Source of the DNA: Rodentolepis nana
Lineage: Eukaryota > Platyhelminthes > Cestoda > Cyclophyllidea > Hymenolepididae
Reading direction: 5' to 3'
Assembly: GCA_900617975.1 (NCBI GenBank)
Contig: UZAE01013232.1
Coordinates: 1-24,942, forward strand
Length of the DNA: 24,942 bases
Shown here: piece after piece, positions 1 to 7,507 of the stretch
How the letters are laid out: each line of letters opens with the position of its first letter
How positions within the stretch are numbered: the first letter of the stretch is position 1
Notes under the pieces: generated by a model
Seen by the model: the letters and a program-made list of their open reading frames with translations, nothing else
What the model was told of the DNA's origin: nothing
Databases searched by the model: none
Translations under genes and position numbers: made by a program

Positions 1-600
1 GCCGAATTGTTACAGACAGTCACGGGCATCAATTGCTTACTTTGCGCAGATGATCTGGTACTATGGTATTCCTTCCCTAAGAAAAACGCTCAGGAGAGGA
101 CAGAAAGTGCTCTTAATAGTGCACTTAAACTACTGGCTACCTGGTGCGCTAACAATGGATTGGTAATTAACACCGCAAAAACTGCATTCCAAACTTTTTC
201 TTTGGCCCATCACAGCATAAACCCGCTTCTAAGGTACAAGAATACTACCATAGTAAAAACCAATGAGTTCACTTATCTCGGAATGACGTTTGATACAAAG
301 CTAACGTGGAAAAGTTACATTGCTAAAATAGCAGAACGCGTCCCCAATAGACTGAATGTCCTTTATTGCTGTGAGCCACTCATTACAGCCACACAGGTGA
401 CTCTCAATCACCTCGAGAATGCATACAACCAAGCATTACGACTAATTACTGGAGAGATAAAATCAACACCCATTGATGCAGTGCTCCTAGTTACAGGAAG
501 CACCACAATAGGTTCTTTTATCAAAGTAAAGGCATTGATCCTGTATGAGAAGCTACTGCGCATTCCCATGGACACGTTCTTCAGCACCTATGAGAATTGA
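1..600 (+). pseudogene. Reverse transcriptase C-terminal part (copy A)
   Basis: This frame is open from the first base to the TGA at 598-600. It starts inside the palm of RT: the catalytic box reads C-A-D-D at 43-54 where copy D reads F-Y-A-D-D. The thumb/connection region follows, with the block YLGMTFDTKLTWKS near residues 90-103 of the frame. Compared with copy D, 28 codons are absent between NRLNVL and YCCEPL (near 360-366), a clean in-frame deletion. The open length is longer than expected for a neutrally decaying copy, but the missing thumb helix and the Tyr-to-Cys change beside the two aspartates make activity unlikely. After the stop, homology continues in other frames to the RNase H domain, so this is a fragment of a once longer ORF2-type protein. 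Confidence 0.9.
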
Positions 601-769
601 CCAAGACATCTGAAAACGTAATCTTGTCTAATACAGAAAGCCATAGAATTGAATAAAGCATTACAAATCGATGATAAACCAAAACGCCTCTCTCTCCCCA
701 TGAACCCGTTAGCAAACATTGATGTAGTATGTCGACTTCTTCAGGAAATCAAACACTCCTTCAGAGTAA

Positions 770-1261
770 ATGCGCTCACCGGCCCTTGAGACAATCAATG
801 TCAACTATCCTGCAGATCAATGGCTCCAAGTCTTCACTGATGGGTCATACACAGAAAACCAAGCAAACGTTGGTGGAGGTGTCTATTCTGAACTCTTCTC
901 TTTCTACGCAGCAGCGGGACATAATAGATCCGCTTTTGAAGGAAAAATAGAGACTATTAGGATAGCACTATGCCGATTATGTTACGTGGATACGAACTTC
1001 ACCAAAGCGGGGATACTTTTGAACACACAGTCAGCAATAGACTCTATTGGAAACAGAGAGACACCCAAAACAGCTGAGATAAAGGAATGTAGAAAACTCT
1101 ATGAGCTGCTGAGAGAGAAAAACAAAACGGTGGTCCTACAATTGATTCCTGGTCACTGTGGCATTAAAGGCAATGAGCTTCCTGACGCACTTGCTAAGAA
1201 GGGGACAACGATTTTGCAATGCATGGACCGGCCGATGTCTTTTCACACAATGAAGGCCTAA
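770..1261 (+). pseudogene. RNase H domain (copy A), catalytically broken
   Basis: The frame reads a type I RNase H as found at the C-terminus of I-type LINEs, where it would remove RNA from the RNA/DNA hybrid. The first catalytic Asp is in FTDGS (839-841). The glutamate expected in the GEIEAI block seen in copies C and D is Lys here (codon AAA at 944-946). The third acidic position, normally Asp in an L-S-D-S-type block, is Asn (1022-1024). The last block PGHCGIKGNELPDALAKKG keeps its Asp. So two of four catalytic acids are lost. The ATG at 770 is only the first in-frame ATG, not a real start; the domain is an internal part of the polyprotein. Confidence 0.9.
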
Positions 1262-1301
1262 ATCAGAAGAGAATTCCAGACCTCATGGTGCAACGTACAA
1301 A

Positions 1302-1380
1302 AAGCTCGAACAAAGGAGGAACAGTGGACAGTGGCACTCTGAAGCTCGAACAAAGGAGAAACAGTGGACAGTGGCACTCT
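1302..1380 (+). repeat. Two-copy local duplication, period 40 (copy A)
   Basis: A 39-bp segment beginning AAGCTCGAACAAAGGAG occurs at 1302-1340 and again at 1342-1380 with about one mismatch. The matching place in copies B (near 8690-8728) and D (near 24660-24700) has one copy only, so the duplication arose in copy A. It lies between RNase H and the C-terminal motif. Confidence 0.9.
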
Positions 1381-1406
1381 CAACATACCCGACTGGCGCC
1401 GACTGG

Positions 1407-1558
1407 CCAAGAATCGAAGCCGTTGCTGAGTTTAACTTTGGCCAAGAATCGAAGCCGTTGCTGAGTTTAGACTACGTACCGTGACACGGTTACCAAGAAT
1501 CGAAGCCGTTGCTGAGTTTAGACTACTTGGCCAAGAATCGAAGCCGTTGCTGAGTTTA
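1407..1558 (+). repeat. Four-copy irregular tandem repeat (copy A)
   Basis: The 28-bp core CCAAGAATCGAAGCCGTTGC...GAGTTTA occurs at 1407-1434, 1442-1469, 1493-1520 and 1531-1558. The spacings differ (35, 51, 38), because short unequal fillers sit between the cores, some of them copies of nearby sequence. Copy B has a single core at about 8746-8773. The cores are nearly identical, so this expansion is younger than the split between the LINE copies. Confidence 0.92.
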
Positions 1559-1569
1559 GACTACGAGTC

Positions 1570-1752
1570 GGACACGATTGACTTGGAAAACCCCTTCACA
1601 GATTGGGATTATACATTCGATTCACATGCTCCCTATGTAATCTACATGAGGAAATGGAGAAGACCCACCTGATTCGGTGTCCAGCCCTAAAGACAAGGGC
1701 GGAAAGCCAAAAATGCTGGGAAGCAAGAAGACAGCTAATGAATTGCTATTAA
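1570..1752 (+). pseudogene. ORF C-terminus with CX2C-X9-HX3C motif (copy A)
   Basis: In the frame ending at TAA 1750-1752 the sequence reads a G-H-D...LHRLG block, then a Cys-x2-Cys-x9-His-x3-Cys motif (C-S-L-C ... THLIRC), then a basic tail ending M-N-C-Y. Copies B and D show the same block (THLIRC intact in D, His changed to Leu in B) and end at the matching TAA, so this is the true C-terminus of the LINE protein. A motif of this kind is common after RNase H in I-like elements and may bind zinc and nucleic acid. One TGA (1579-1581) breaks it where B and D have a Cys codon. The frame differs from that of RNase H, which fits the insertions in between. Confidence 0.8.
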
Positions 1753-1868
1753 TTAACTGCTATGAATTTACCCCCCCCCCTCCTATTGGGGGTAGCTGAA
1801 GTCAAAGATTAATGGCTAATGATAATAACATTAAGCCTGCCATTAGAAATAAATAAATAAATAAATAA
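1753..1868 (+). other. LINE 3' UTR, hairpin and AATA tail (copy A)
   Basis: After the stop come a run of ten C (1771-1780) and a G5 run (1788-1792) that can pair, then a block around TAATGATAATAACATTAAGC (near 1816-1835), then AATA repeats up to about 1868. The equivalent sequence in copy B (8951-9060) has the same order, so this is the element's 3' end. It contains the part shared with the SINE-like element. Confidence 0.85.
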
Positions 1869-2203
1869 CATACCCATATCGTTTGCGCATAAGTAAGACC
1901 TTTGGCTTAGTGTTTAAAATTGTTCAAATTAAGTAGAACCATTTAATTTATTTAAGATGACCACGGTCAATCTACATACCTATCATTACATTTCAAAGTT
2001 TAAGTGATGAGGAAATAATTTTTCTCTTGTCAGAATTACAATTTTAATATTGAGTCTTTTTCTGCATTCATTTATGCAAATTTATTTATTTTCGTCTAGA
2101 CAGCATTATCGGCTTCGCTGCTGTTAAACAATGAAGATACTCAAATCAAAGTTAATGTTGTATGAGCTCAAAGCATTAAAGGTAAACTGTGAACAATTAG
2201 TTT
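1869..2203. other. No gene recognised
   Basis: AT-rich unique-looking sequence between LINE copy A and the SINE-like element. No reading frame, motif or repeat could be supported here. Confidence 0.6.
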
Positions 2204-2210
2204 GCGTGGA
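2204..2210. repeat. Target-site duplication, left
   Basis: GCGTGGA, identical to 2531-2537. The two copies exactly bracket the SINE-like element, as expected for a retroposon made by target-primed insertion. Confidence 0.75.
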
Positions 2211-2530
2211 ATATATTTTATTTATATCATATGGCAGGTGTTTTGATAGTCATCATTACCCCTTTAGTGGACTTCCGGCTCCGCAGAGGGGAAGGAGCAT
2301 CAGAGTGAAAAATTCGAGAGGAAGGTGGTAAAGAAGATTGTTTCAAAGATGTAAAAGAGGTAGACACAAAGGTGTAAAAATATGAGGCGAGTAATGTGGA
2401 AGTAAACAAATATGACATACAGCGAGGTCATGGTAGTTTGAAGTCAATTTCCGGTTAATAGACTTTTTATGCCGTATGAGTATACTTACCTCAGGGCGCG
2501 CCACGTAGAAGTAAGTCTATCGCACAACCC
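2211..2530 (-). mobile_element. SINE-like element, copy 1
   Basis: This 320-bp element is bounded by a perfect 7-bp direct repeat. On the - strand it starts GGGTTGTGCGATAGACTTAC and has a head of about 80 bp with terminal inverted repeats, then a pyrimidine-rich body of about 190 bp. It ends with a block matching the 3' UTR end of the LINE (GGGGTAATGATGACTATC followed by CCTGCCAT), then an AT-rich tail with AATAAAAT. A second copy lies at 16588-16911. The body has no protein frame shared by the two copies, so it is a non-coding, non-autonomous retroposon. A Pol III head is possible but I could not show A and B boxes convincingly. Membership of a known SINE family cannot be checked here. Confidence 0.82.
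2455..2530 (-). repeat. Head module, copy 1 (within SINE-like element)
   Basis: Read on the - strand it runs from GATAGACTTA near the start to AAGTCTATT at the end, an inverted pair of about eight bases. The core reads CTACGTGGCGCGCCCTGAGG. Related heads are at 11080-11184, 16588-16663 and 21549-21640. Confidence 0.8.
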
Positions 2531-2537
2531 GCGTGGA
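2531..2537. repeat. Target-site duplication, right
   Basis: GCGTGGA, the partner of 2204-2210; it directly follows the 5' end of the SINE-like element read on the - strand. Confidence 0.75.
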
Positions 2538-2649
2538 TTATAAATAAAAACAAATTAAGGTAAAATTGTTTTTTGAGGATTTTAGCATCCAAACAAAGGA
2601 AAGAATTCAAGAAAGAGAATTTAATTAGAGAAGGAATACTATGAGATTA

Positions 2650-2935
2650 GGCAAAAAATCAGTTTTGAAATTGCGTGCCTGAACTTAAATTAGATATTCA
2701 GAATGATTTCGATTTTAAGGTTTGTTTAAAATTATTTATATTTTTTTATCTTTTCGTGTATTATTGCTTTAATGTCCTAAAACTTCATGGAATAAATGCA
2801 TATTGTTTATATACAACTATCCGCGAATGAATACATTTTTCTTAAATGGTTATGCAGTAAGATAATTGTTGGAGGTTTAATACGGAAAGTAGTAAGTTTC
2901 GAGTTTCTGCTTTAATTTCCATAAATGAATGAAAC
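2650..2935 (+). repeat. Dispersed repeat E, copy 1
   Basis: Homologous, same strand, to 17695-17970. Shared landmarks include TGAAATTGC, AAAATTATTTATA, TAAATGCATATTGTTTATAT (CATGCTGCTTATGT in the other copy), ACTATCCG and GTCGAGTTTC / TTCGAGTTTC. No coding potential is seen in either copy and I do not recognise the family. Confidence 0.75.
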
Positions 2936-3319
2936 TGATTTGTGGAAATCATTTTTAAGTTTAAATTAACAGGGAAAATTTATAATAATAATCAATAGAT
3001 CGAAATAAAAGCTGAAATGAATTGTTTTCAAGCTTCAATGGCGTAGCCCTGGATATTACTATATCCGCATCCTTTAAACTTTGGAATTAGTGTTCTAATG
3101 TAATGATAGGCACATAGACTGGCTAAGGTCATTTTAATTAAATTAAATGATTCAACTTAATTTGTTCACTTTCAAACAAAGTTAAAAATCTTATTTGTGT
3201 GCAAATGATTATTTTCAAGCTTGAACTTAAGGACTCATGTCAAATGGAATAAATGATTATTCAGGAAATGACTTTGAAATATGAAGTTTAAATTACCTAC
3301 CACTTTTGTAACGCATTAA
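2936..3319. other. No gene recognised
   Basis: AT-rich sequence with no frame or repeat that I could match elsewhere in the window. Confidence 0.55.
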
Positions 3320-3720
3320 ATGTGGTCATTGAGATGAAAAGCACATTCATATAGCTTCAAGCCGAAGCATTTTAACTCTCATAAGGCTTTTGAATGCAAC
3401 ACTATATTCATTTTTATTCGGCAGCCGATTAATTTTAAGGCTACACTCCTGAGACTGCATCAGATGATTTAAAACACCCCTGCCACCAAATAGTATGATC
3501 TCTAAACCTCACTTGAAGTATAATGTGCTACTTGAGGCAGTCAATATTTGCAAAATAGTAAGCTTTTTTAATAGCTTTATCTGTTTTCCAACACGCAGGC
3601 GTCGCTTAAAAATTTGGACATTTGAATCAAAAAAGATGGGATTAGGTTAACTTTATATTGATTGATAATCTTATATACTTAACTAAATAAGTAGTGGTAG
3701 GAATTTCATATTGGCAAGAA
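3320..3720 (-). repeat. B unit, inverted partial copy (B3)
   Basis: Reverse complement of the last ~400 bp of the B units at 4690-5512 and 5513-6415. On the - strand the order of landmarks is the same: ACCACTACTTATT, then the CATCTTTTTTG region, GTGTTGGAAAA, CATTATACTTCAAG, GGTGGCAGGGGTGTTTTAAA, AATCGGCTGCCGAAT and ATGACCACAT at 3320. With the + strand B units downstream it forms a large imperfect palindrome. Confidence 0.85.
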
Positions 3721-3724
3721 TTTA

Positions 3725-4385
3725 TAAAAAGGTGCAAAAATTGAAAGATTGCTCAACTTTGTCCACAAAAAGCGCTGTTTTTCGAACAGTGTCAATAAAT
3801 GACTGATAAATGTCGGGTCGCATGACATGTAAAGATGAGATCTTTTTGTTTATTTGGATCAAAGTTGCCCAGCCACTAATTCGACGTGTGCACATGTCTC
3901 AGTCTTCAATGTGCAACAGAGTTACACCCACCAATGTTGGCAGCATCAGTTACTGACGCACATAGGTAGAGGGGGTGGAGGAGGAGGAGTAGGACGATTC
4001 AACATCGGTTAGATGAGAGTGATGGCCCATCCACGAGAAGGACGAACATGAGGTCTCGTTGTCGCTGCAAGAGCTTCACTTCTTTTCTTACGAAATAATT
4101 CCCACCGCCAAACCTAGTCCACTTTAATTAACATAGCTAGCATTCTATTCAATAAACCTCTATATAAATCGAGCAAGAAGACTTAACATGAAATTATTAT
4201 TTCGTCTGAGGAAAATAGTTTATTGTATCGTGAAGTGATGCTATGAATATTGGATAGCCCTCTATGCAGCTAAAATAAAATGAGGAGTAATGGTATTGGG
4301 TTGTCAAAGATACTTAAGGCAGCTCGAAACTCATAAATGCCTCCGTAAACACGAAGCAAATTAAGTGAGATTGTGGCGGATCGCT
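3725..4385 (+). repeat. A module, copy 1
   Basis: Homologous in inverted orientation to 14240-14945. Shared blocks include GCAAAAATTGA, GATTGCTCAAC, GCATCAGTTACTGACGCACA, a GGA-rich tract, AACATCGGTT, GAGGTCT-GTTGTC and AGAGCTTCACT. Further on are ATAAATCG-GCAAGAAGAC and GAGTAATGG. Neither copy has a shared open frame, so it is probably a non-coding mobile element or remnant. It follows directly on the inverted B3 unit. Confidence 0.85.
3966..3990 (+). repeat. GGA/GGT-rich purine tract
   Basis: Imperfect GGA triplets inside the A module. The matching CCT-rich tract in the inverted copy lies at about 14648-14670, so the tract is part of the module. Confidence 0.7.
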
Positions 4386-4500
4386 AAATTTATAAAGCCT
4401 GGCTACTCAGAAATCTCTGTGGCAGAATCTCCAACATCTATCTAGACTCCCAGAACTAGCTAAGCTAGAGCCCAGCTATAGAGAAAACAGACGTATAAAA
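4370..4500 (+). repeat. Dispersed repeat G, copy 1
   Basis: Its reverse complement resembles 15835-15935. Shared blocks in that orientation are ATACGTCT, TTCT-TATAG, a GAGATTCT / GAGAATCT block, CTGAG, CCAGGCTTTA and ATCCGC. The match is interrupted, so homology is likely but old. It replaces the end of the A module here. Confidence 0.55.
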
Positions 4501-4593
4501 CAGGACACATATATATTTAGTCACAAAATGATAAGAAAAGTATATTTATAAACAGTTTAGTTTTATTCATCATGGCTGCTTAGTTATAAACAC

Positions 4594-4641
4594 TTGGCGG
4601 CTTCTGATTGGTCACTAGTATTATTGTTGTTTGCGCGGAAA
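4594..4641. promoter_or_regulatory. Possible E2F / CCAAT cluster
   Basis: In an AT-rich setting, TTGGCGG (4594-4600), an inverted CCAAT box GATTGGTC (4606-4613) and GCGCGGAAA (4633-4641, TTTCCGCGC on the other strand) lie within 48 bp. This arrangement resembles E2F and NF-Y sites of cell-cycle promoters. No gene follows on either side, so it may be chance or part of a mobile element's promoter. Confidence 0.25.
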
Positions 4642-4689
4642 TTTATACAGCCGCAAGTTTAAGTATTAGATTATGGAATAATGTGTCCT

Positions 4690-5512
4690 ACAACATATTG
4701 TGTAATAAAGCACAATTTTCAATACAATATTCCTATTTGGAAATTTAATTGATCACGTTTTGGGAATTATTGACCTGACATCTAAAACTGATTTTCTTAA
4801 TCACATTTATCTTTGAATGCTTGGTTTCTATTTATTTGTATTACTCATAAATGATTCTAACTTGTTTGAAGGATTTCATTTAATGTTTGCTATTTGTCCA
4901 GCTATAAAGATAATGACGAAAACGCAGAGATAATTTCCAGACAGAATATAACTAATAAACTACTATAAATGAACTATAACACATGGGGAAATCTGAAATC
5001 AAATAAGAAATTATAATTTTATTTTTTCGTTTCGTCATTATGATCTTAAATTTTCTTATTGCATTTACAAATCCAAATCCAACAACGAAGGATATTCCGA
5101 TGGATACGTAAAATTCACTACCACTACTTATTCATTTAAGTATAACTAAATATCAAATAATTAAAAATATATCCATTTCCATCTTCTTTGGTTCAAATGC
5201 CTAAATTTTGAATCGATGCTTGGGTGTTGGAAAATTGATTAGACTATAAAAATAAGGCTACTATTTTGAATAATATTGGCTAAATCAAATGGCAGATTAT
5301 ACTTCAAGTTAGGATTTTGGAAGCACAATTTTTGGTTGCAGGGGTATTTTAAAGCATTTAATTCAGTCTCGAGAGTGCAGCCTTGAAATTAATCGGCTGC
5401 CGAATATTCACGCAATAAAGTGCTGTCACTCAAAGGCATTAAGACTGTAAATGATGGTTTCGCTTGAAGTTGTTTGCAAGTGATTTTCATTCCAATGACC
5501 ACATGGAAGGTC
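4690..5512 (+). repeat. B unit, copy 1
   Basis: An 820-bp unit repeated at an offset of about 893-909 in the next copy. Shared landmarks: GGATTTCATTT, CCAGCTATAA, CCAACAACGAAGG, TCAAATAATTAA, TTTGGTTCAAATG, TTTTGAATCGATGCTT, AAATCAAATGGCAGATTATA (variant in copy 2), GGCTGCCGAAT and ATGACCACAT. No conserved protein frame is seen. It is not an LTR pair in any clear sense, since only about 75 bp lie between the two copies. Confidence 0.88.
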
Positions 5513-6415
5513 GAATCTTTCTTCCCTCTCAGCTTAACAATGTTTTCAACTGCTATGCCTCAATCCATAACAAGCAAATTAAGTAAAATAATGTGTAACA
5601 AAACTCAATTTTTATTACAATATCCCAATTTGGAATTATGTATTCGTTTAAGTTTTAATAATTATTGACATGGCATCTAAAACTGACTTACTTAATCAAA
5701 TGTATATCTGATTGCTTTGCTTCTATTTATTTATATTATTAATTAATAATTCAAACATTTGGAAGGATTTCATTTTATGTTCGCTATTAGGCCAGCTATA
5801 ACGAAAACGCTGAGATGCTGGGATGATAGAAGACAAATAATGAACTAATATAAATGGCCTGTTTACACATGAGGAAATCTGAGATCAACTAAAAAGTCAA
5901 TGATAAATATCATAAAGCCTGTCATCCGAAGTAATGTTTTATTATTAATACTATAAATTTCCTTATTGTATTTACAAAAGAAAATCCAACAACGAAGGGA
6001 ATTCTGAAGCATATAAAGAATGTAATACCACCGCTTATTCATTTAAGTAAAACAAAATATCAAATAATTAATAATATACTCACTTCCCTCTTTTTTGGTT
6101 CAAATGGCTAAATTTTGAATCGATGCTTCGTTGTTGTAAAAACGATTGGACTATAAAAATAAGCTTACAATTTTGACTAATATTAACAATATCAAATGGT
6201 ACATTATACTTCAAATTATGATTTTGGGAGCATAATATTTGGTGGCAGCGGTGTTTTAAGTGTGTGACATTCAGTCTTGGGAGTGTATCCTAGAAATTAA
6301 TAGGCTGCCGAATTGTCAACTAATAAAGCTTTGACCCTCAAAGGCATTATGAGGGTTAAGGGTGTTTTCGCTTGAAGCTGTTTGTATGTGATTTTCATTT
6401 AAGTGACCGCATGAT
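5513..6415 (+). repeat. B unit, copy 2, with A-module tail in front
   Basis: The first ~75 bp (containing ATGTTTTCAACTGCTATGCC) match the end of the inverted A module near 14190-14265, and there too B-like sequence follows. The rest is the second B unit, ending at GACCGCAT (6405-6412). So A and B modules are probably parts of one longer element, and this copy starts inside it. It carries a LINE/SINE-type tail at 5884-5932 that the first B unit lacks. Confidence 0.82.
5884..5932 (+). repeat. LINE/SINE-type 3' tail block inside B unit 2
   Basis: TCAACTAAAAAGTCAATGAT followed by AAATATCATAAAGCCTGTCAT matches the 3' block of SINE-like copy 2 (near 16855-16895) and of LINE copy B (near 8991-9033). 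The first B unit is diverged and shorter at this spot. Confidence 0.6.
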
Positions 6416-6459
6416 ATACGTTATATTAGTAAAAGAAAATTCCAACTCCTGATTTACTC

Positions 6460-6783
6460 TTGGCTTCAAGCGACATCAGTGAGAATACATACCGCAAAAT
6501 AATTGAAGATTCTGGTTCTGGTCACAAACCAGTCATTGCTAGTATTACCATCGTCACCAAAAGCATGTCAAGGAAAGTGCCAACTAAGCTATCATGGAAC
6601 TTCAAGAAGGCTGACTGGCCTAGATTCACAAAACTTTTAAAGAATGAACTTTACACAAGTCCGCTCAACTTCAACCAACATCCTGACAAACTTTGCATTG
6701 CTGACACCAAAATTATGATCAGATGTGCAAAGAAAAATATTCCCAGAGGCAAGACTAAACGCTATCGAGTGTTTTTGGTCTAG
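6460..6783 (+). pseudogene. Endonuclease C-terminal end and linker (copy B)
   Basis: The frame opens with the last conserved block of an apurinic-type endonuclease, here S-G-H-K-P-V-I (Ser-Gly-His at 6517-6525). In the family this is normally Ser-Asp-His, where Asp and His act in cleaving target DNA. Copy D has the same Gly. The linker that precedes RT follows, containing LSWNFKKADWPRF and, near the end, a basic stretch CAKKNIPRGKTKRYR. The stop is at 6781-6783; homology to copy D runs on in other frames. The first ATG-like codon is not a true start, since the domain is truncated at its 5' side. Confidence 0.85.
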
Positions 6784-6833
6784 ACACCTTGAGGAACTGA
6801 AAAGAAAGAGGAACGCCGCTCGCAACACTGCTC

Positions 6834-6889
6834 ATCAGACTGGAAGAACGGAAGACGTATCTGATCAGACTGGAAGAACGGAAGACGTA
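6834..6889 (+). repeat. Two-copy local duplication, period 30 (copy B)
   Basis: ATCAGACTGGAAGAACGGAA plus GACGTA is present at 6834-6859 and 6864-6889 without mismatch. Copy D has a single equivalent near 22574-22600. Confidence 0.92.
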
Positions 6890-6954
6890 CAAGCCTGGAG
6901 ACAGCATTTCTAAGACAAGCCATCTTACAAGCTAAACGGACTTCTTTCATCGAC

Positions 6955-7026
6955 AAGTTCATCTCAAATATCAACTATCAAAGTGATAGAAAAGTTCATC
7001 TCAAATATCAACTATCAAAGTGATAG
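6955..7026 (+). repeat. Two-copy local duplication, period 37 (copy B)
   Basis: A 35-bp segment starting AAGTTCATCTCAAATATCAA occurs at 6955-6989 and 6992-7026 and is identical in both. Copy D has one equivalent near 22670-22704. Confidence 0.93.
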
Positions 7027-7220
7027 CCAATGCAATTTCAAATTCCTGGGTAACCTCCAAAACAACAGAGAAAGACAAAAGAAAGAACCAATACGTTTAA
7101 AAACAAACTGCTAACCACCGACTCCGAAATAGCTAACCGCTTTGCTAGGTTCTATTCCCACAAGCAAAAAAAACCCTTTTGTCAGAAAATCTTCAAGAGA
7201 TTTGAAGATACAAGTAAGAC

Positions 7221-7326
7221 AGTTTGGTGAAATTAAGGAAGACGCAACACCAAAAGTTTGGTGAAATTAAGGAAGACGCAACACCAAATGATGTGGTGAA
7301 AGTAAGGAGGACACGGTAATACCAAA
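7221..7326 (+). repeat. Tandem duplication, period 34, plus a diverged third unit (copy B)
   Basis: AGTTTGGTGAAATTAAGGAA and the rest of a 34-bp unit occur head-to-tail at 7221-7254 and 7255-7288, identical. A third, diverged unit follows to about 7326. Confidence 0.9.
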
Positions 7327-7507
7327 TAATGTACTTACTGAACCATTCAGACCTTGCCAGCAACACCAAATAATGTACTTACTGAATCATTCAGACCTTC
7401 ATCAACACCAAATAATGTACTTACTGAACCATTTCCGATCTTCCAACACCAAATAATGTACTTACTGAACCATGCAGACCTTAAACTTACTGAACCATTC
7501 CGACCTT
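7321..7507 (+). repeat. Minisatellite of 4.5 units, period 41-44 (copy B)
   Basis: The 35-bp core ACCAAATAATGTACTTACTG...CAGACCTT occurs at 7321-7355, 7365-7399, 7407-7442 and 7448-7482, with a partial unit at 7486-7507. The cores differ at a few bases; the short fillers between them all differ in length and sequence. The sequence is part of the LINE linker/RT start, and the last unit runs on into the RT frame. Confidence 0.92.

Larger units (their letters stand above)
1..1868 (+). mobile_element. LINE copy A, I/Ingi/jockey-like, 5' end outside window
   Basis: This is the 3' half of a non-LTR retrotransposon that continues beyond the left edge. In order it shows the RT catalytic box and thumb (1-600), RNase H (770-1261), a C-terminal Cys/His motif ending at the TAA at 1750-1752, a short 3' UTR with a C-run/G-run hairpin, and a tail of AATA repeats ending near 1868. 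The domain order is that of LINEs carrying a C-terminal RNase H, which copy themselves by target-primed reverse transcription in the nucleus. The copy is dead: the domains lie in different frames and an 84-bp in-frame segment is missing relative to copy D. Several short local duplications interrupt 1302-1558. The clade name is an inference from domain order and motif style; the LINE call itself is firm. Confidence 0.93.

Noticed and set aside
1741..1800. C-run followed by G-run as a G-quadruplex or terminator
   Set aside because: Only one run of each is present; a simple hairpin in the LINE 3' UTR explains it.
5474..5668. Frame of 64 codons across the B1/B2 joint
   Set aside because: It spans a repeat junction and is not kept in the other B copies.
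4690..6415. B1 and B2 as the two LTRs of a retrotransposon
   Set aside because: Only about 75 bp lie between them, with no primer-binding site or internal region, and the spacer is the A-module tail.
7321..7507. CRISPR-like array (35-bp repeats with spacers)
   Set aside because: Spacers are only a few bases long, the repeats are LINE coding sequence, and the context is an animal genome.
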